DNA from: Pantoea rwandensis
Lineage (GTDB): Bacteria; Pseudomonadota; Gammaproteobacteria; Enterobacterales; Enterobacteriaceae
NCBI RefSeq assembly: GCF_002095475.1
Contig: NZ_MLFR01000011.1
Location: 62,001 to 126,000 of the forward strand
DNA length: 64,000 nt
Reading direction: 5' to 3'
Made by a program: the position numbers and the translations under genes. Every line of letters begins with the position of its first letter. Positions within the stretch are counted from its first letter, which is position 1. This document shows positions 1 through 8,848 of this stretch, one piece after another. The notes under the pieces were generated by a model. The model was not told where the DNA came from and did no database searches. It worked only from the letters and a program-made list of their open reading frames with translations.

Positions 1-1131
1 CAGCGAATAACGGTCCAACTCAAAGGGCGCATCGATGGCACTGACTAAGTGCTGTGCCAGTGATGAGGCTTGCAGTGCGTTATATTGGGGGCAAAGCAGA
101 ACGAACTCATCTCCGCCCAGCCGCGCCAGCAAAATGTCCTCGCCAAGTTGAACTCGTAGCCGTTCAGCCACGGCAATCAGCAAGCGATCCCCCACGTGAT
201 GGCCCCAGGTATCATTGACGGCTTTGAAACCATCCAGATCCATGAACATCAGCGCAAAGGTTTCGTCCTGCAAGGTCGCCTGTTTAATCTGCGCGTTGAG
301 CTGCTGCTCCAGCATGACGCGGTTCGGCAGCGTGGTGAGATTGTCATGCATCGCCAGCTGACGCAGTTCATTGTTGGCACGTTTCAGTTTGGCGGCAAGA
401 CGCGAAGCGCGTAGTTGCGCATCCAGCATCGAAACCAACAGCGTCAAGCCAAGGATACTGAGGGTAATGATGGTCACCCATACCGCCAGCCCCTCTTCAC
501 TGACACCATGGAGATGGCTCATGGTGCTCGGCATCGCGTACTCTGCTGCTGCCATACCGGTGTAGTGCATGCCCGCGATAGCAATCCCCATCACTAACGC
601 AGCGCAAATGCGCATCATCAGCACACTCTCCCCCTGACGTAGATGGAAAGCCAGCCACAATGCCGCGCCAGAAGCCGCATAAGCAATGATCACCGACAGC
701 GCGACTAATAGCGTATCCCAGCGGATCGCCGGTTCAATCATCAGCGCGTTCATGCCGATGTAGTGCATCGCTACCACGCCGCTGCCGAGTATCAAGGTGC
801 CGCGCACCAACCGACGCCGAGTGAGATGACTCCCCTGCACGCCCTGCGCAAAAGCAAAGATCGACGCCACAATCGCCACCAGAAGAGACATCGCCGTGAG
901 GGGGATGTCGTAACGCATCGTCATGGGCATCATCATGGCCAACATGCCGATGAAGTGCATCGCCCAGATACCGATTCCCATGGCCGTGCCACCGGCCGCC
1001 AGCCACAACTTCGCCAGACAGCCACGTGATACCGCAACGCGCCCGGCGGTATCCAGCGCAGTAAAGGCGGCAATAAAGGCCACAATCAGTGAAACCGTAA
1101 CCAGAACGCTATCCCAGGTAACCAGCAACAT
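1..1131 (-). CDS. MHYT-sensor diguanylate cyclase (GGDEF), 3' end cut by window edge
   Basis: Predicted inner-membrane c-di-GMP synthase. The frame is open from the ATG at 1131 to the window edge (377 codons seen). The N-terminal half holds three MHYT-type motifs in frame, AMHFIGM (near residue 61), AMHYIGM (near 125) and GMHYTGM (near 190), between hydrophobic helices. This is the MHYT integral-membrane sensor, thought in the family to bind metal and sense gas or redox ligands. A GGDEF catalytic motif follows at 103-117 (residues 339-343), with an intact metal-binding RLGGDEFVLL context, so the cyclase is predicted active. An EAL domain could follow beyond the edge; this cannot be seen. It is transcribed away from the Csu pilus operon, and c-di-GMP commonly controls pilus expression, so a functional link is plausible but inferred. 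Confidence 0.9.
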   Translation of the reverse strand, partial: MLLVTWDSVLVTVSLIVAFIAAFTALDTAGRVAVSRGCLAKLWLAAGGTAMGIGIWAMHFIGMLAMMMPMTMRYDIPLTAMSLLVAIVASIFAFAQGVQGSHLTRRRLVRGTLILGSGVVAMHYIGMNALMIEPAIRWDTLLVALSVIIAYAASGAALWLAFHLRQGESVLMMRICAALVMGIAIAGMHYTGMAAAEYAMPSTMSHLHGVSEEGLAVWVTIITLSILGLTLLVSMLDAQLRASRLAAKLKRANNELRQLAMHDNLTTLPNRVMLEQQLNAQIKQATLQDETFALMFMDLDGFKAVNDTWGHHVGDRLLIAVAERLRVQLGEDILLARLGGDEFVLLCPQYNALQASSLAQHLVSAIDAPFELDRYSL

Positions 1132-1679
1132 GTGCGCTCCTAAACACTACCCGCTGTAGAGCAGGTGCTGTAACGACAAAAAAGACCAAAGAAGATGAGA
1201 ACATTGATTAAGGGCGAGTAATGGCTGCACACCATGAAGCAGAGAGGAGAAGCGATCCAGACAATTCTAGAGGCACTACACGGTTTTTTTTTATTTTGAT
1301 CATCTGTCGCTGCCAGAAAAATTAATAATATCTGATTAATGCACGAACATAGCATTGAACCGCGAGTCGCGGTAGAGGGTTAAATCACTGGTTGTTTAGT
1401 TTTTTTAACAAGCCTCTATCCCTTGTAGTTCCTAAGTTATCGGCGAAAAGTGTGAATTGGTTAAGGAAAAATCTAAGCGCAGCATCACAGGTAGCGATTT
1501 ACTGATCTATAGTAAAGAAAACTGATATAAATCATAAACCCACTAGCTAAGATTATTCTTAGATAGCGGGCACTTAAGAAGTGCGCCCAATTGCGGCATT
1601 TGAATGAATTTGGATTCAATAGATAAATACGTCACCAGGTGGAAAAGCACTGACCTTGGATAATCAGTAAGGAATGATT
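1132..1679. promoter_or_regulatory. AT-rich divergent intergenic region upstream of the csu-like operon
   Basis: About 550 bases without a credible gene. Two adjacent stem-loops lie at 1543-1566 (10-bp arms, one mismatch, TTAT loop) and 1568-1588 (GGGC-ACTT/AAGT-GCGCCC with a two-base bulge). A candidate sigma-70 promoter for the pilus operon is TTGAAT (1600-1605), a 17-base spacer and ATAAAT (1623-1628). TTGAAT is also one arm of a TTGAAT/ATTCAA inverted repeat. The AAGGA Shine-Dalgarno at 1669-1673 favours the ATG at 1680 over the one at 1674. The promoter call is weak; the stem-loops are direct observations. Confidence 0.4.
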
Positions 1680-2246
1680 ATGAAACTCAAGCTTTTTCTT
1701 TTGGCTTCCAGCCTAAGCATGGCGTTGCCTGTCACAACTTATGCAGCGTCAACCACCGGGACCATTGCCGCAACGCTGACGTTGACCACGGGTTGTTTGG
1801 TCAATGGCCAGTCCGCCATCACCGGCGTTAACTTCGGTAGCCTGAACTTCGGAACCAGTGCCGCCACCTTTGATTCATTGGGTGCCACTTTGGTGGGCAC
1901 ATCCGGGAACGGTATCTACGTGCGCTGCACTACGGGTCAAACCTTTAACGTACAGGTGACAGGCAGCAATACAGCGCCTGCAACCATCTATGGTACGGCC
2001 AGTACGCAGCCCCGTTATCTCCGTCTCGGGTCAGATAACACACAGGGCATCGCTTATACCATCTACAGCGACGCCGCTTATACCACCGCGATTGCCAATA
2101 ACACCAATATTGCGCCCAGTGGTACCACGGACGCCACTTTGGGGACTAACTACGCCATTTATGGCCGCATAGTGGGTGGCGGTTACAACCCGGTCATCCC
2201 AGCAGGTACCTACACGGATACGATTAACGTTTCCGTGAATTACTGA
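1680..2246 (+). CDS. Spore coat U-domain (SCPU) pilin, CsuA/B-like major subunit
   Basis: First gene of an archaic chaperone-usher pilus operon; probably the main shaft subunit, exported by Sec and polymerised by donor-strand exchange. A cleavable signal peptide is visible (KLKLFLLASSLSMALP...TYA-A). The mature part is a single Thr/Ser/Gly/Asn-rich SCPU domain with the usual early Cys (TTGCLVNG) and a second Cys (VRCTTGQ) that likely form its disulfide. It ends in the aromatic beta-strand typical of these subunits (DTINVSVNY). The length of 188 aa is normal. ATG 1680 is chosen over the in-frame ATG 1674 because AAGGA ends directly before the latter. The next subunit gene follows after 22 bases. 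Confidence 0.88.
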   Translation: MKLKLFLLASSLSMALPVTTYAASTTGTIAATLTLTTGCLVNGQSAITGVNFGSLNFGTSAATFDSLGATLVGTSGNGIYVRCTTGQTFNVQVTGSNTAPATIYGTASTQPRYLRLGSDNTQGIAYTIYSDAAYTTAIANNTNIAPSGTTDATLGTNYAIYGRIVGGGYNPVIPAGTYTDTINVSVNY

Positions 2247-2268
2247 TTTGGTCTATTGGAGTTAACCA

Positions 2269-2778
2269 GTGGCGTTAATCCGTCTGCGTTATACGCTGAC
2301 CGTGATTCTGCTGCTGTGCAGTGCATCGGCCTGGGGGCTGCCGACGGCATCCTTCCAGGTCTCTGCCTCCATCGTAGCGGGATGCGTGGTTTCAGGCACG
2401 AATACCGGCGTGTTTGGTACGCTTGATTTTGGTACCCAATCCGGGGTTTCCAGCAGCAGTGTCAGCGCCAGTTATGTGCAGAGCACCACCATTACGCTCG
2501 CCTGCACACCCGGCACCACCCTGAGCATGATGATAAATGGCGGGAGTAACTACACCACTACACGGAATCTAAAACAGGCAACGTTTGGTAATACCGTCGC
2601 TTATTACCTCTACTCTAATGCCGCCCGGACGACGGCCATCCCTGTGAATCAGGCAGTCGCATTGTCCTATAGCAACGCCAATAACATTACGTTGCCCATT
2701 TATGGTCAATTGCAGTTGCCCGGCCCTACGCGCGCAGGGAGTTACACCGATACGCTCACCGTGACCCTGAGCTGGTAA
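2269..2778 (+). CDS. SCPU-domain pilus subunit, CsuA/CsuB-like minor pilin
   Basis: Second subunit of the pilus operon (169 aa). It has a signal peptide (RYTLTVILLLCSASAWG-L) and one SCPU domain with Cys pairs at VAGCVVSG and TLACTPG, ending in the polymerisation-type strand DTLTVTLSW. The start is GTG, supported by TTGGAG eight bases upstream. The Acinetobacter csu operon has three small subunit genes (csuA/B, csuA, csuB) before the chaperone. Here there are only two, so the CsuA versus CsuB assignment is left open. It probably acts as an adaptor between shaft and tip, or as a co-subunit. Confidence 0.85.
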   Translation: MALIRLRYTLTVILLLCSASAWGLPTASFQVSASIVAGCVVSGTNTGVFGTLDFGTQSGVSSSSVSASYVQSTTITLACTPGTTLSMMINGGSNYTTTRNLKQATFGNTVAYYLYSNAARTTAIPVNQAVALSYSNANNITLPIYGQLQLPGPTRAGSYTDTLTVTLSW

Positions 2779-2805
2779 CGGATTTATTGATGAAGGATTC
2801 TGACT

Positions 2806-3504
2806 ATGAGATCGCTCTCCCCCCTCCTCCTCGCGTTTCTGGCTCCGATGATGCCGCTGGCGCACGCCGCTAACTCGGTCATGATTTGGCCGATCGACCC
2901 CGTGATCAACCCCGACGATAAAGCCACTGAGCTGTGGCTGGAGAATCGTGGTAATGCCACCACAATGATGCAGATCCGGGTGTTTAGCTGGCAGCAGGTC
3001 AATGGCCATGATCAGTATCAGACACAGCAGCTGGTAGCCGCCAGCCCGCCGATGGTGCGTATTGATGCGGGGCAAAAACAATTGATTCGCCTGATAAAGC
3101 TTTCACCGGTGCCCGCGGGCAAGGAGCAGGCTTATCGCGTGGTTTTGGATGAGATCCCGACGCCCAAAACTCCTTCCCCCAATCAGGCAGGGCTGAATTT
3201 TCAAATGCGCTATTCAGTGCCGCTTTTCACTTATGGCAATGGCCTCACCGCCGATAGCGCAAAATCACAGCTTAGCTGGCAACAAGTGACGCAAGACGGT
3301 AAGCGCTGGTTGCAAATAACCAACCAAGGTGACGGACATGCTCGCCTGAGTAATCTCAGCATTGGTGGCCGTGGGCAAGGCCAAGGCTTGTTTGGCTATG
3401 TCCTGGCGCATGGCAGTAATCGCTGGCCACTCAACACCGCCGTCAGTGGGGAATTGCAAACAGAAGTGAATAAAGGACACTGGCGTGGTAACGCTAGCCA
3501 GTAA
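2806..3504 (+). CDS. csuC: Periplasmic pilus chaperone, CsuC-like
   Basis: PapD-superfamily chaperone that caps pilus subunits in the periplasm and delivers them to the usher. The signal peptide is MRSLSPLLLAFLAPMMPLAHA-A. The mature N-terminal Ig-like domain carries the strand and linker pattern of archaic chaperones: VMIWPIDPVI, then TELWLENRGN, then PPMVRIDAGQKQLIRLIKL and EQAYRVVLDEIP. The second Ig domain spans roughly residues 135-232. The length of 232 aa fits the family. It lies 27 bases after the second pilin and 10 bases before the usher, inside one operon. The symbol is given by family and position, not by exact orthology. Confidence 0.87.
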   Translation: MRSLSPLLLAFLAPMMPLAHAANSVMIWPIDPVINPDDKATELWLENRGNATTMMQIRVFSWQQVNGHDQYQTQQLVAASPPMVRIDAGQKQLIRLIKLSPVPAGKEQAYRVVLDEIPTPKTPSPNQAGLNFQMRYSVPLFTYGNGLTADSAKSQLSWQQVTQDGKRWLQITNQGDGHARLSNLSIGGRGQGQGLFGYVLAHGSNRWPLNTAVSGELQTEVNKGHWRGNASQ

Positions 3505-3514
3505 GCGCTGACCG

Positions 3515-5956
3515 ATGCGGCCACTTCCTACTCCCTGCGCATTCGCCGTTGGTAGCGTTTTGTGTTGCCTGTCGCCCGCCGCCGCGCTGGCAGAATCTTA
3601 TTCGGAACTGCCCCCGCCCCCTACGCTGGAAAATAATGCCAGTGGGCAGCAACTGCTGCTTGAGCTAGTGGTAAACCAGCAAGCGCGTGGCCAGATTGTC
3701 CCCGTCAATTTACGCAACGGAGATTACTGGGTGCGCAGTGCCGATCTGCAACAAGCGGGAATACCGCCTGAGAAGCTTAATGGGCAGCAGATTGATGTGA
3801 ACCAACTGCCGGGCAGCAAAGTGGAGTATGACAACCAACGCCAGCGGTTATTACTGAGCGTGCCTGCCAGTTGGCTACCTAACCAGAGTCTCGGCGGGGC
3901 CACCAATGGCCCTCGTTACCCGGGACGGAGCAGCAGCGGCTTGCTGTTTAACTATGACCTCTACGCGACGCGTACCGGTTCGGCGGGGTCGCGCGTTTCT
4001 GGCTGGAATGAGCTGCGCTACTTTGGCAATCAGGGCCAAATCGCCACCACCGGCGTTTGGCAGCAACAGCTAGAGGGCGAAGCCATAGGCCAGAACAAAG
4101 GCTACATCCGCTACGACACGTGGTGGAGCAATGAGGATGAGAACAACGTTGTCAGCTGGCGCTTAGGGGATTTAACCACCGATGCACTTGGCTGGAGTAA
4201 CAGTGTACGCCTGGGCGGCATACAGTTTGGCCGCGACTTTGGCCTGCGCCCAGATTTAATCACCTATCCGCTTCCGGCGTTTTCCGGGCAGGCTGCTGTC
4301 CCCTCAACGGTTGACCTGTTTATCAATGGCTATCGCTCAAGCCAGAATCAGGTGCAGGCAGGGCCGTGGTCGATCACGAACGTACCCTTCGTCAACGGTG
4401 CGGGCGAGGCGGTGGTCACCACGACGGATGCACTTGGCCGACAGGTCACCACAACGTTGCCGTTTTACGTGGCCAGCACGCTACTAAAAAGCGGATTGTC
4501 AGATTACTCGGTGGCCGCCGGTGCCCTCCGCCGGAACTATGGTTTTGAAAGCTTCGATTATGGTGCCGCTGCCGCCAGCGGCTCATATCGTTATGGCCTG
4601 ACGGATTGGCTCACCGTGGAAGGCCATGCAGAAGGCAGCGATAGCCTGGCAACCGGTGGCGTCGGTAGCGTCGTACGTCTCGGCAGCCTGGGCGTGGTTA
4701 ACGGTTCGGTGGCAAAGAGCCAAATGTCGAGCCAGCCCGGCACGCAGTACAGTTGGGGCTATCAGTACAATAATTCCTGGTTCAATTTGGGGATGCAACA
4801 AACCCTACGCAGTAGCCAGTATGGCGATCTCGCCCTAGCCAGCAGCCAAGGGTATGACAGCACCAATAACAGTTACACACTCGCACGGCGCAGCAGTCAG
4901 TATAACGCTAGCGTATCGCTGGCGGATTACGGCAGCCTTGGCGCGGCCTATATTGATATCTCATCCTCTGATGGTGAACGTACCCGGTTATGGAACCTCT
5001 CATGGAGTAAGAATCTCTGGCGTGACAGTAGCCTGTACGTCTCTGCCAGCCGCGATCAAAGCAGCGGCGAGTGGAGTGGTGCCATCTCTCTGATGATTCC
5101 ATTCGGTGAGCGATCTTCGGCTTCCTTCAGCGTTGAACGTGACCAACAAGGGGGCAGTGCGCAGCGTGTTTCAGTATCACGCGCCATGCCAACCGACGGT
5201 GGCTTCTCCGCCGACGCTTCATGGGCTAACCAGAGCAGCGATAGTGGGCAGTATCGCCAGGCTAGCTTGCGCTGGCGCAATAATAAAATTGATACTTCGG
5301 CGGGCTTCTATGGTGACGATACCTACAGCACGCAATGGGCCGACGTGACCGGTTCACTGGTGATGATGGATGGCGGAGTTTTTGCTGCCAATAGCATTAA
5401 TGATGCCTTTGTGCTGGTTAAAACCGACTATCCCGACGTCACTGTGCGCTACGAAAACCAATCGATGGGACGCACCGACAAGCAAGGTTATCTGCTGGTG
5501 CCATCAATCAGCAGTTATTACGCGGCGAAATACGATATCGACACACTGGACCTGCCTGCTGATATGACAGCTCCGAGAGTTGAACAGCGTTTTGCCGTCA
5601 AACGCCAGAGTGGCTATCTGCTTAACTTCCCCGTTGAACGCTTGCGCTCTGCCAGCGTGATTTTGCATGACCAGACCGGCAAACCCCTGCCGCTCTCCAG
5701 CCAAGTGCTGCGCCCCAATCATGGCACCGAATACATTGGTTGGGATGGCATTGTCTGGATGGAAGATCTCACTGCACACAACCCCCTGCAGGTTGTCACA
5801 CCGGATGGCCGCAGCTGCGAAACCACATTAGAGATTGAGAATGGGCAGCCTAAAGCGCTGCAAACTTATGGTCCCTTGACTTGTTCCTTACCGCCGCTGC
5901 CCGCTGGCGCGGCGGTGCCATCGAGCGCTGATGCTCAAGCCGGAATATCGCCATGA
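3515..5956 (+). CDS. csuD: Outer-membrane pilus usher, CsuD-like
   Basis: Fimbrial usher (813 aa) that forms the outer-membrane pore and assembly platform for the SCPU pilus. It has a signal peptide (about residues 1-26, ending AAALA-E), a periplasmic N-terminal domain (LLLELVVNQQARGQIVPV...YWVRSADLQQAG), a beta-barrel from about residue 140 with a plug region (VPSTVDLFINGYRSSQNQV), and a C-terminal domain (PNHGTEYIGWDGIVWMEDL, then GRSCETTLEI). Its length matches archaic ushers. Its stop overlaps the start of the tip gene (ATGA), indicating translational coupling. The Shine-Dalgarno before 3515 is weak, so the start is the most probable rather than certain. Confidence 0.9.
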   Translation: MRPLPTPCAFAVGSVLCCLSPAAALAESYSELPPPPTLENNASGQQLLLELVVNQQARGQIVPVNLRNGDYWVRSADLQQAGIPPEKLNGQQIDVNQLPGSKVEYDNQRQRLLLSVPASWLPNQSLGGATNGPRYPGRSSSGLLFNYDLYATRTGSAGSRVSGWNELRYFGNQGQIATTGVWQQQLEGEAIGQNKGYIRYDTWWSNEDENNVVSWRLGDLTTDALGWSNSVRLGGIQFGRDFGLRPDLITYPLPAFSGQAAVPSTVDLFINGYRSSQNQVQAGPWSITNVPFVNGAGEAVVTTTDALGRQVTTTLPFYVASTLLKSGLSDYSVAAGALRRNYGFESFDYGAAAASGSYRYGLTDWLTVEGHAEGSDSLATGGVGSVVRLGSLGVVNGSVAKSQMSSQPGTQYSWGYQYNNSWFNLGMQQTLRSSQYGDLALASSQGYDSTNNSYTLARRSSQYNASVSLADYGSLGAAYIDISSSDGERTRLWNLSWSKNLWRDSSLYVSASRDQSSGEWSGAISLMIPFGERSSASFSVERDQQGGSAQRVSVSRAMPTDGGFSADASWANQSSDSGQYRQASLRWRNNKIDTSAGFYGDDTYSTQWADVTGSLVMMDGGVFAANSINDAFVLVKTDYPDVTVRYENQSMGRTDKQGYLLVPSISSYYAAKYDIDTLDLPADMTAPRVEQRFAVKRQSGYLLNFPVERLRSASVILHDQTGKPLPLSSQVLRPNHGTEYIGWDGIVWMEDLTAHNPLQVVTPDGRSCETTLEIENGQPKALQTYGPLTCSLPPLPAGAAVPSSADAQAGISP

Positions 5957-6915
5957 AAAAGATACTGCTGTTGCTGATACTGTTGATCTGCCCTGCGTTA
6001 AGCTATGCCGCCTGTACCACAGCAGCGGCCAGCGGCACTTTCACCTCAACCAGCACGTTGACAGCCGCTTCAACATCCTCGCCAACCTCTGCGGCGACTG
6101 CGGTTAATTGCGGGAGCGGATCGCTACTTTCACTCGGCTCTGATAACTACATCATTTATCAATTTACGAGCGCAACAAATCTTTCCGGTTCGCGGGCAAC
6201 CTTAAAGAAAGATACGACAACAGATAATATCCCGGTAAAAATGTGTATCGATAGCGCCTGTGCGACTGAATTAATCCAAGGCGCTAGCTATACCTATAAC
6301 TACAGCGCACTCAATCTGTTAGGTCTGGGCGGGAATTCTAACTTCTCTATCCCACTTTATTTCTCCACGATCACAGGCCAGACCGTAGCCGCAGGGACGT
6401 ATACGGTTCAAATAACGATTACGGCAACCTATCGGGTTTGTACGCTGATCGGCTTGGGAAGCGTCTGTGTTGGCTTGCAAACGGGCACGCTCTCTATTCC
6501 CATCACCTTGACCTTGGTGCTCAGCAACGACTGCTCAACCATTGTAGCCCCCGCCTTGAGTTTTGGCAGCGCCCCGTTAGTCAGCAGTTTTTCCACCGTG
6601 AGTCAGACCATCAATGTGACCTGTAGCAAAGGCAGCACCTACACCGTGGGATTAAGTAATGGCAGTTATTACAGCACCACGCGCAACATGGCTTCGGGCA
6701 CTAATCGGCTGGCTTATGAGATTTACAAAGGAACCAGCGGCACTAACCGCTGGGGACCGAGCGGTACAGAACGCTGGAGCAGCAGCACGGCCACCACGCC
6801 GGCCACCACCGGTACTGTCAGCGCATTTACCTACACGGCGCAGATTCTTTCAACACAGCTCACGCCAGCGGCAGGGTCTTACACCGATAACGTGACTGTG
6901 GATTTGTCATTCTAA
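5953..6915 (+). CDS. csuE: Two-domain SCPU protein, CsuE-like pilus tip adhesin
   Basis: Last gene of the pilus operon (320 aa). It has a signal peptide (KKILLLLILLICPALSYA-A) followed by two SCPU-type domains: residues about 20-185 with several Cys (AACTTAA, AVNCGSG, MCIDSACATE), and about 186-320 (SNDCSTIVAPALSFGSAP, NVTCSKGS), ending DNVTVDLSF. The two-domain layout with the second domain resembling the shaft pilin is that of CsuE, the tip adhesin that binds abiotic surfaces in Acinetobacter. Here that role is inferred from architecture and position. The start overlaps the usher stop (ATGA). The stop abuts the stop of the convergent transporter gene with no spacer. Confidence 0.87.
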   Translation: MKKILLLLILLICPALSYAACTTAAASGTFTSTSTLTAASTSSPTSAATAVNCGSGSLLSLGSDNYIIYQFTSATNLSGSRATLKKDTTTDNIPVKMCIDSACATELIQGASYTYNYSALNLLGLGGNSNFSIPLYFSTITGQTVAAGTYTVQITITATYRVCTLIGLGSVCVGLQTGTLSIPITLTLVLSNDCSTIVAPALSFGSAPLVSSFSTVSQTINVTCSKGSTYTVGLSNGSYYSTTRNMASGTNRLAYEIYKGTSGTNRWGPSGTERWSSSTATTPATTGTVSAFTYTAQILSTQLTPAAGSYTDNVTVDLSF

Positions 6916-8238
6916 TTACAGCGGAGCACCCACGGGCGTGCCGTTATGGCGCGCCTGATACTGTTTCACCATGCGGCCAATCAACAGCGTACCGATCAAT
7001 CCGCACACAGCGGCGAATGACAGCCACACGCCAGGCATCGCTTTATCTCCGGTGGCGTGAATCAAATAGCTGGAAATTGCGGGTGTAAAGCCACCAAACA
7101 GGGCAGTTGCCAGACTGTAAGCCAATGAGAAGCCCGATGCGCGCACTTCGGCTGGCATAATCTCTGCCAGATAAACCACCATGGCGCCGTTATAGCTGGC
7201 ATACATAAACGACAGCCACAATTCGGCTTCCACCAAGTGTGCGAACGTCGGTGAGCCGACCAACCAATGCAGCACCGGCCAAGTGGTTAAAATCATCAGG
7301 ATGGTGAAAATAATCAGCAGTGGACGGCGACCGACCCGATCAGACAGCGATCCCATGACGGGCAGCCAGATCAAATTGGAGATGCCAACAAAAAGCGTCA
7401 CCATAAAGCTCTGCTCATCACTCATCATCAGCACGGTTTTACCGAACGTTGGGGTAAAAGCCGTAATCATGTAAAACATCACTGTGGTGGTCACGACCAT
7501 CAACATCCCTGCCAGCACCAATGCCCAGTTCTGTCCCACAGAACGCATTATCTGTCCCATGGAAGGATGATGTTTACGCTGACTGAACGCTTCAGTTTCT
7601 TCCAGCATGCGGCGAATCCAGAACAGGAACGGCACAATCATGCAGCCCACCACGAACGGAATACGCCAGCCCCACTCTGTGACGGCGTCTTTCGCCAGCA
7701 GATGATTCAGGCCAAGTCCCAGCAGTGCAGCAAAGATGACCGCCACTTGCTGGCTACCTGACTGCCAACTGACATAGAAACCTTTACGCCCTTTTGGCGC
7801 CACTTCCGACAGGTATACCGACACGCCACCTAACTCGACACCCGCCGAGAAGCCTTGCAGCAAACGTCCGAGCAGAATCAGAATCGGCGCGGCGGCACCC
7901 AAAGTGGCATAGCCGGGAACTAAGGCAATGGTCAGCGTCCCTACTGCCATCAATCCCAGCGTCAGCAGCAGCCCTTTACGACGCCCGTGATGGTCAATGT
8001 AAGCCCCAAGGATAATCGCGCCAAGCGGACGCATCAGGAAGCCCGCACCAAAGGTCATCAGCGTGAGCATCAGTGAGGCAAAAGGATCATCTCCGGGGAA
8101 AAAGGTTTTGGCGATTGCGGTAGCGTAATAGCCAAACACCATGAAATCGTACATCTCAAGAAAGTTACCACTGGTAACGCTAAAGATAGTTTTGGCACCG
8201 CCTTGCGATGGCTTTTGTAAAGATTGACTCGCGCTCAT
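6916..8238 (-). CDS. Citrate/proton symporter-like MFS transporter (MHS family, CitA-like)
   Basis: Inner-membrane secondary transporter (440 aa, about 12 helices) closely resembling CitA/TcuC citrate and tricarballylate carriers. Visible family motifs are [18 protein letters not shown] in helix 1, the MFS loop [28 protein letters not shown] in helix 4, [13 protein letters not shown] TEWGWRIPF, and a second-half loop [11 protein letters not shown]. The substrate is therefore probably citrate or another tricarboxylate taken up with protons. No tcuAB or citrate-lyase gene is adjacent, so the exact substrate is uncertain. It is transcribed alone, convergent with the pilus operon. Confidence 0.82.
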   Translation of the reverse strand: MSASQSLQKPSQGGAKTIFSVTSGNFLEMYDFMVFGYYATAIAKTFFPGDDPFASLMLTLMTFGAGFLMRPLGAIILGAYIDHHGRRKGLLLTLGLMAVGTLTIALVPGYATLGAAAPILILLGRLLQGFSAGVELGGVSVYLSEVAPKGRKGFYVSWQSGSQQVAVIFAALLGLGLNHLLAKDAVTEWGWRIPFVVGCMIVPFLFWIRRMLEETEAFSQRKHHPSMGQIMRSVGQNWALVLAGMLMVVTTTVMFYMITAFTPTFGKTVLMMSDEQSFMVTLFVGISNLIWLPVMGSLSDRVGRRPLLIIFTILMILTTWPVLHWLVGSPTFAHLVEAELWLSFMYASYNGAMVVYLAEIMPAEVRASGFSLAYSLATALFGGFTPAISSYLIHATGDKAMPGVWLSFAAVCGLIGTLLIGRMVKQYQARHNGTPVGAPL

Positions 8239-8365
8239 ATTGTCCTTCCTGGGTTTTTCTTCCGTTGTAGCGGGTTGCGCCAGGAATAGATGTGATCACC
8301 TTCACCATTGCAGTTTACAAAAGTGAGTCCAACGGTAACAAGAAATTAACAACTTAGCGTTAAGG

Positions 8366-8399
8366 CAAATAAAAAGGGCCGCTGTAAACAGCGACCCTT
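8366..8399 (-). terminator. Rho-independent terminator downstream of exbBD
   Basis: Read on the minus strand, an AAGGGTCGCTG/CAGCGGCCCTT stem with a TTTA loop is followed by a T-rich run (TTTTTATTTG). It lies about 20 bases past the exbD stop. Confidence 0.85.
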
Positions 8400-8420
8400 G
8401 TGAGCAAGAAATAATGAAGA

Positions 8421-8843
8421 TTAACGCTTCACCGTTTCCATGCCCATTAAACCAATCTTCAAATAACCCGCTTCACGCAGCTGATCCATCACACTCATCA
8501 GCGTTTCATAATCCACTGATTTGTCTGCCTGGAAGAAGATGGTGGTGTCTTTATTACCTTCAGTTTGGGCCATCAGTGCATTCACCAGCGTTTCTTTAGT
8601 CACCGCATCGTTACCGATGTAAATCTGCTTATCTTCTTTGATTGACAGATAGACCGGTTTTTCCGGACGCGGTTGCGGGGCGCTGGTGGAGGCAGGCAGG
8701 TTCACACGCACATCCACGGTGGCTAATGGTGCGGCGACCATAAAGATGATCAGCAAAACCAACATGACGTCGATAAACGGCGTCACGTTGATTTCATGCA
8801 TTTCGCCATCGCCTACCGAGTCATCGTTTAAACGCATCGCCAT
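8421..8843 (-). CDS. exbD: TonB-complex energising protein ExbD
   Basis: Inner-membrane proton-channel component that, with ExbB, couples the proton-motive force to TonB for siderophore and B12 uptake. The length of 140 aa is standard. A short cytoplasmic N-terminus is followed by one transmembrane helix (TPFIDVMLVLLIIFMVAAPL) carrying the essential Asp25, then a Pro-rich linker and the periplasmic domain. It lies 5 bases downstream of exbB and ends at a clear terminator. The order exbD-exbB divergent from metC is the enterobacterial arrangement. Confidence 0.97.
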   Translation of the reverse strand: MAMRLNDDSVGDGEMHEINVTPFIDVMLVLLIIFMVAAPLATVDVRVNLPASTSAPQPRPEKPVYLSIKEDKQIYIGNDAVTKETLVNALMAQTEGNKDTTIFFQADKSVDYETLMSVMDQLREAGYLKIGLMGMETVKR

Positions 8844-8848
8844 AATAC

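Noticed and set aside
1140..1355. Small hydrophobic open frame upstream of the MHYT gene
   Set aside because: No Shine-Dalgarno and no recognisable motif; it lies in the presumed promoter region of the divergent genes.
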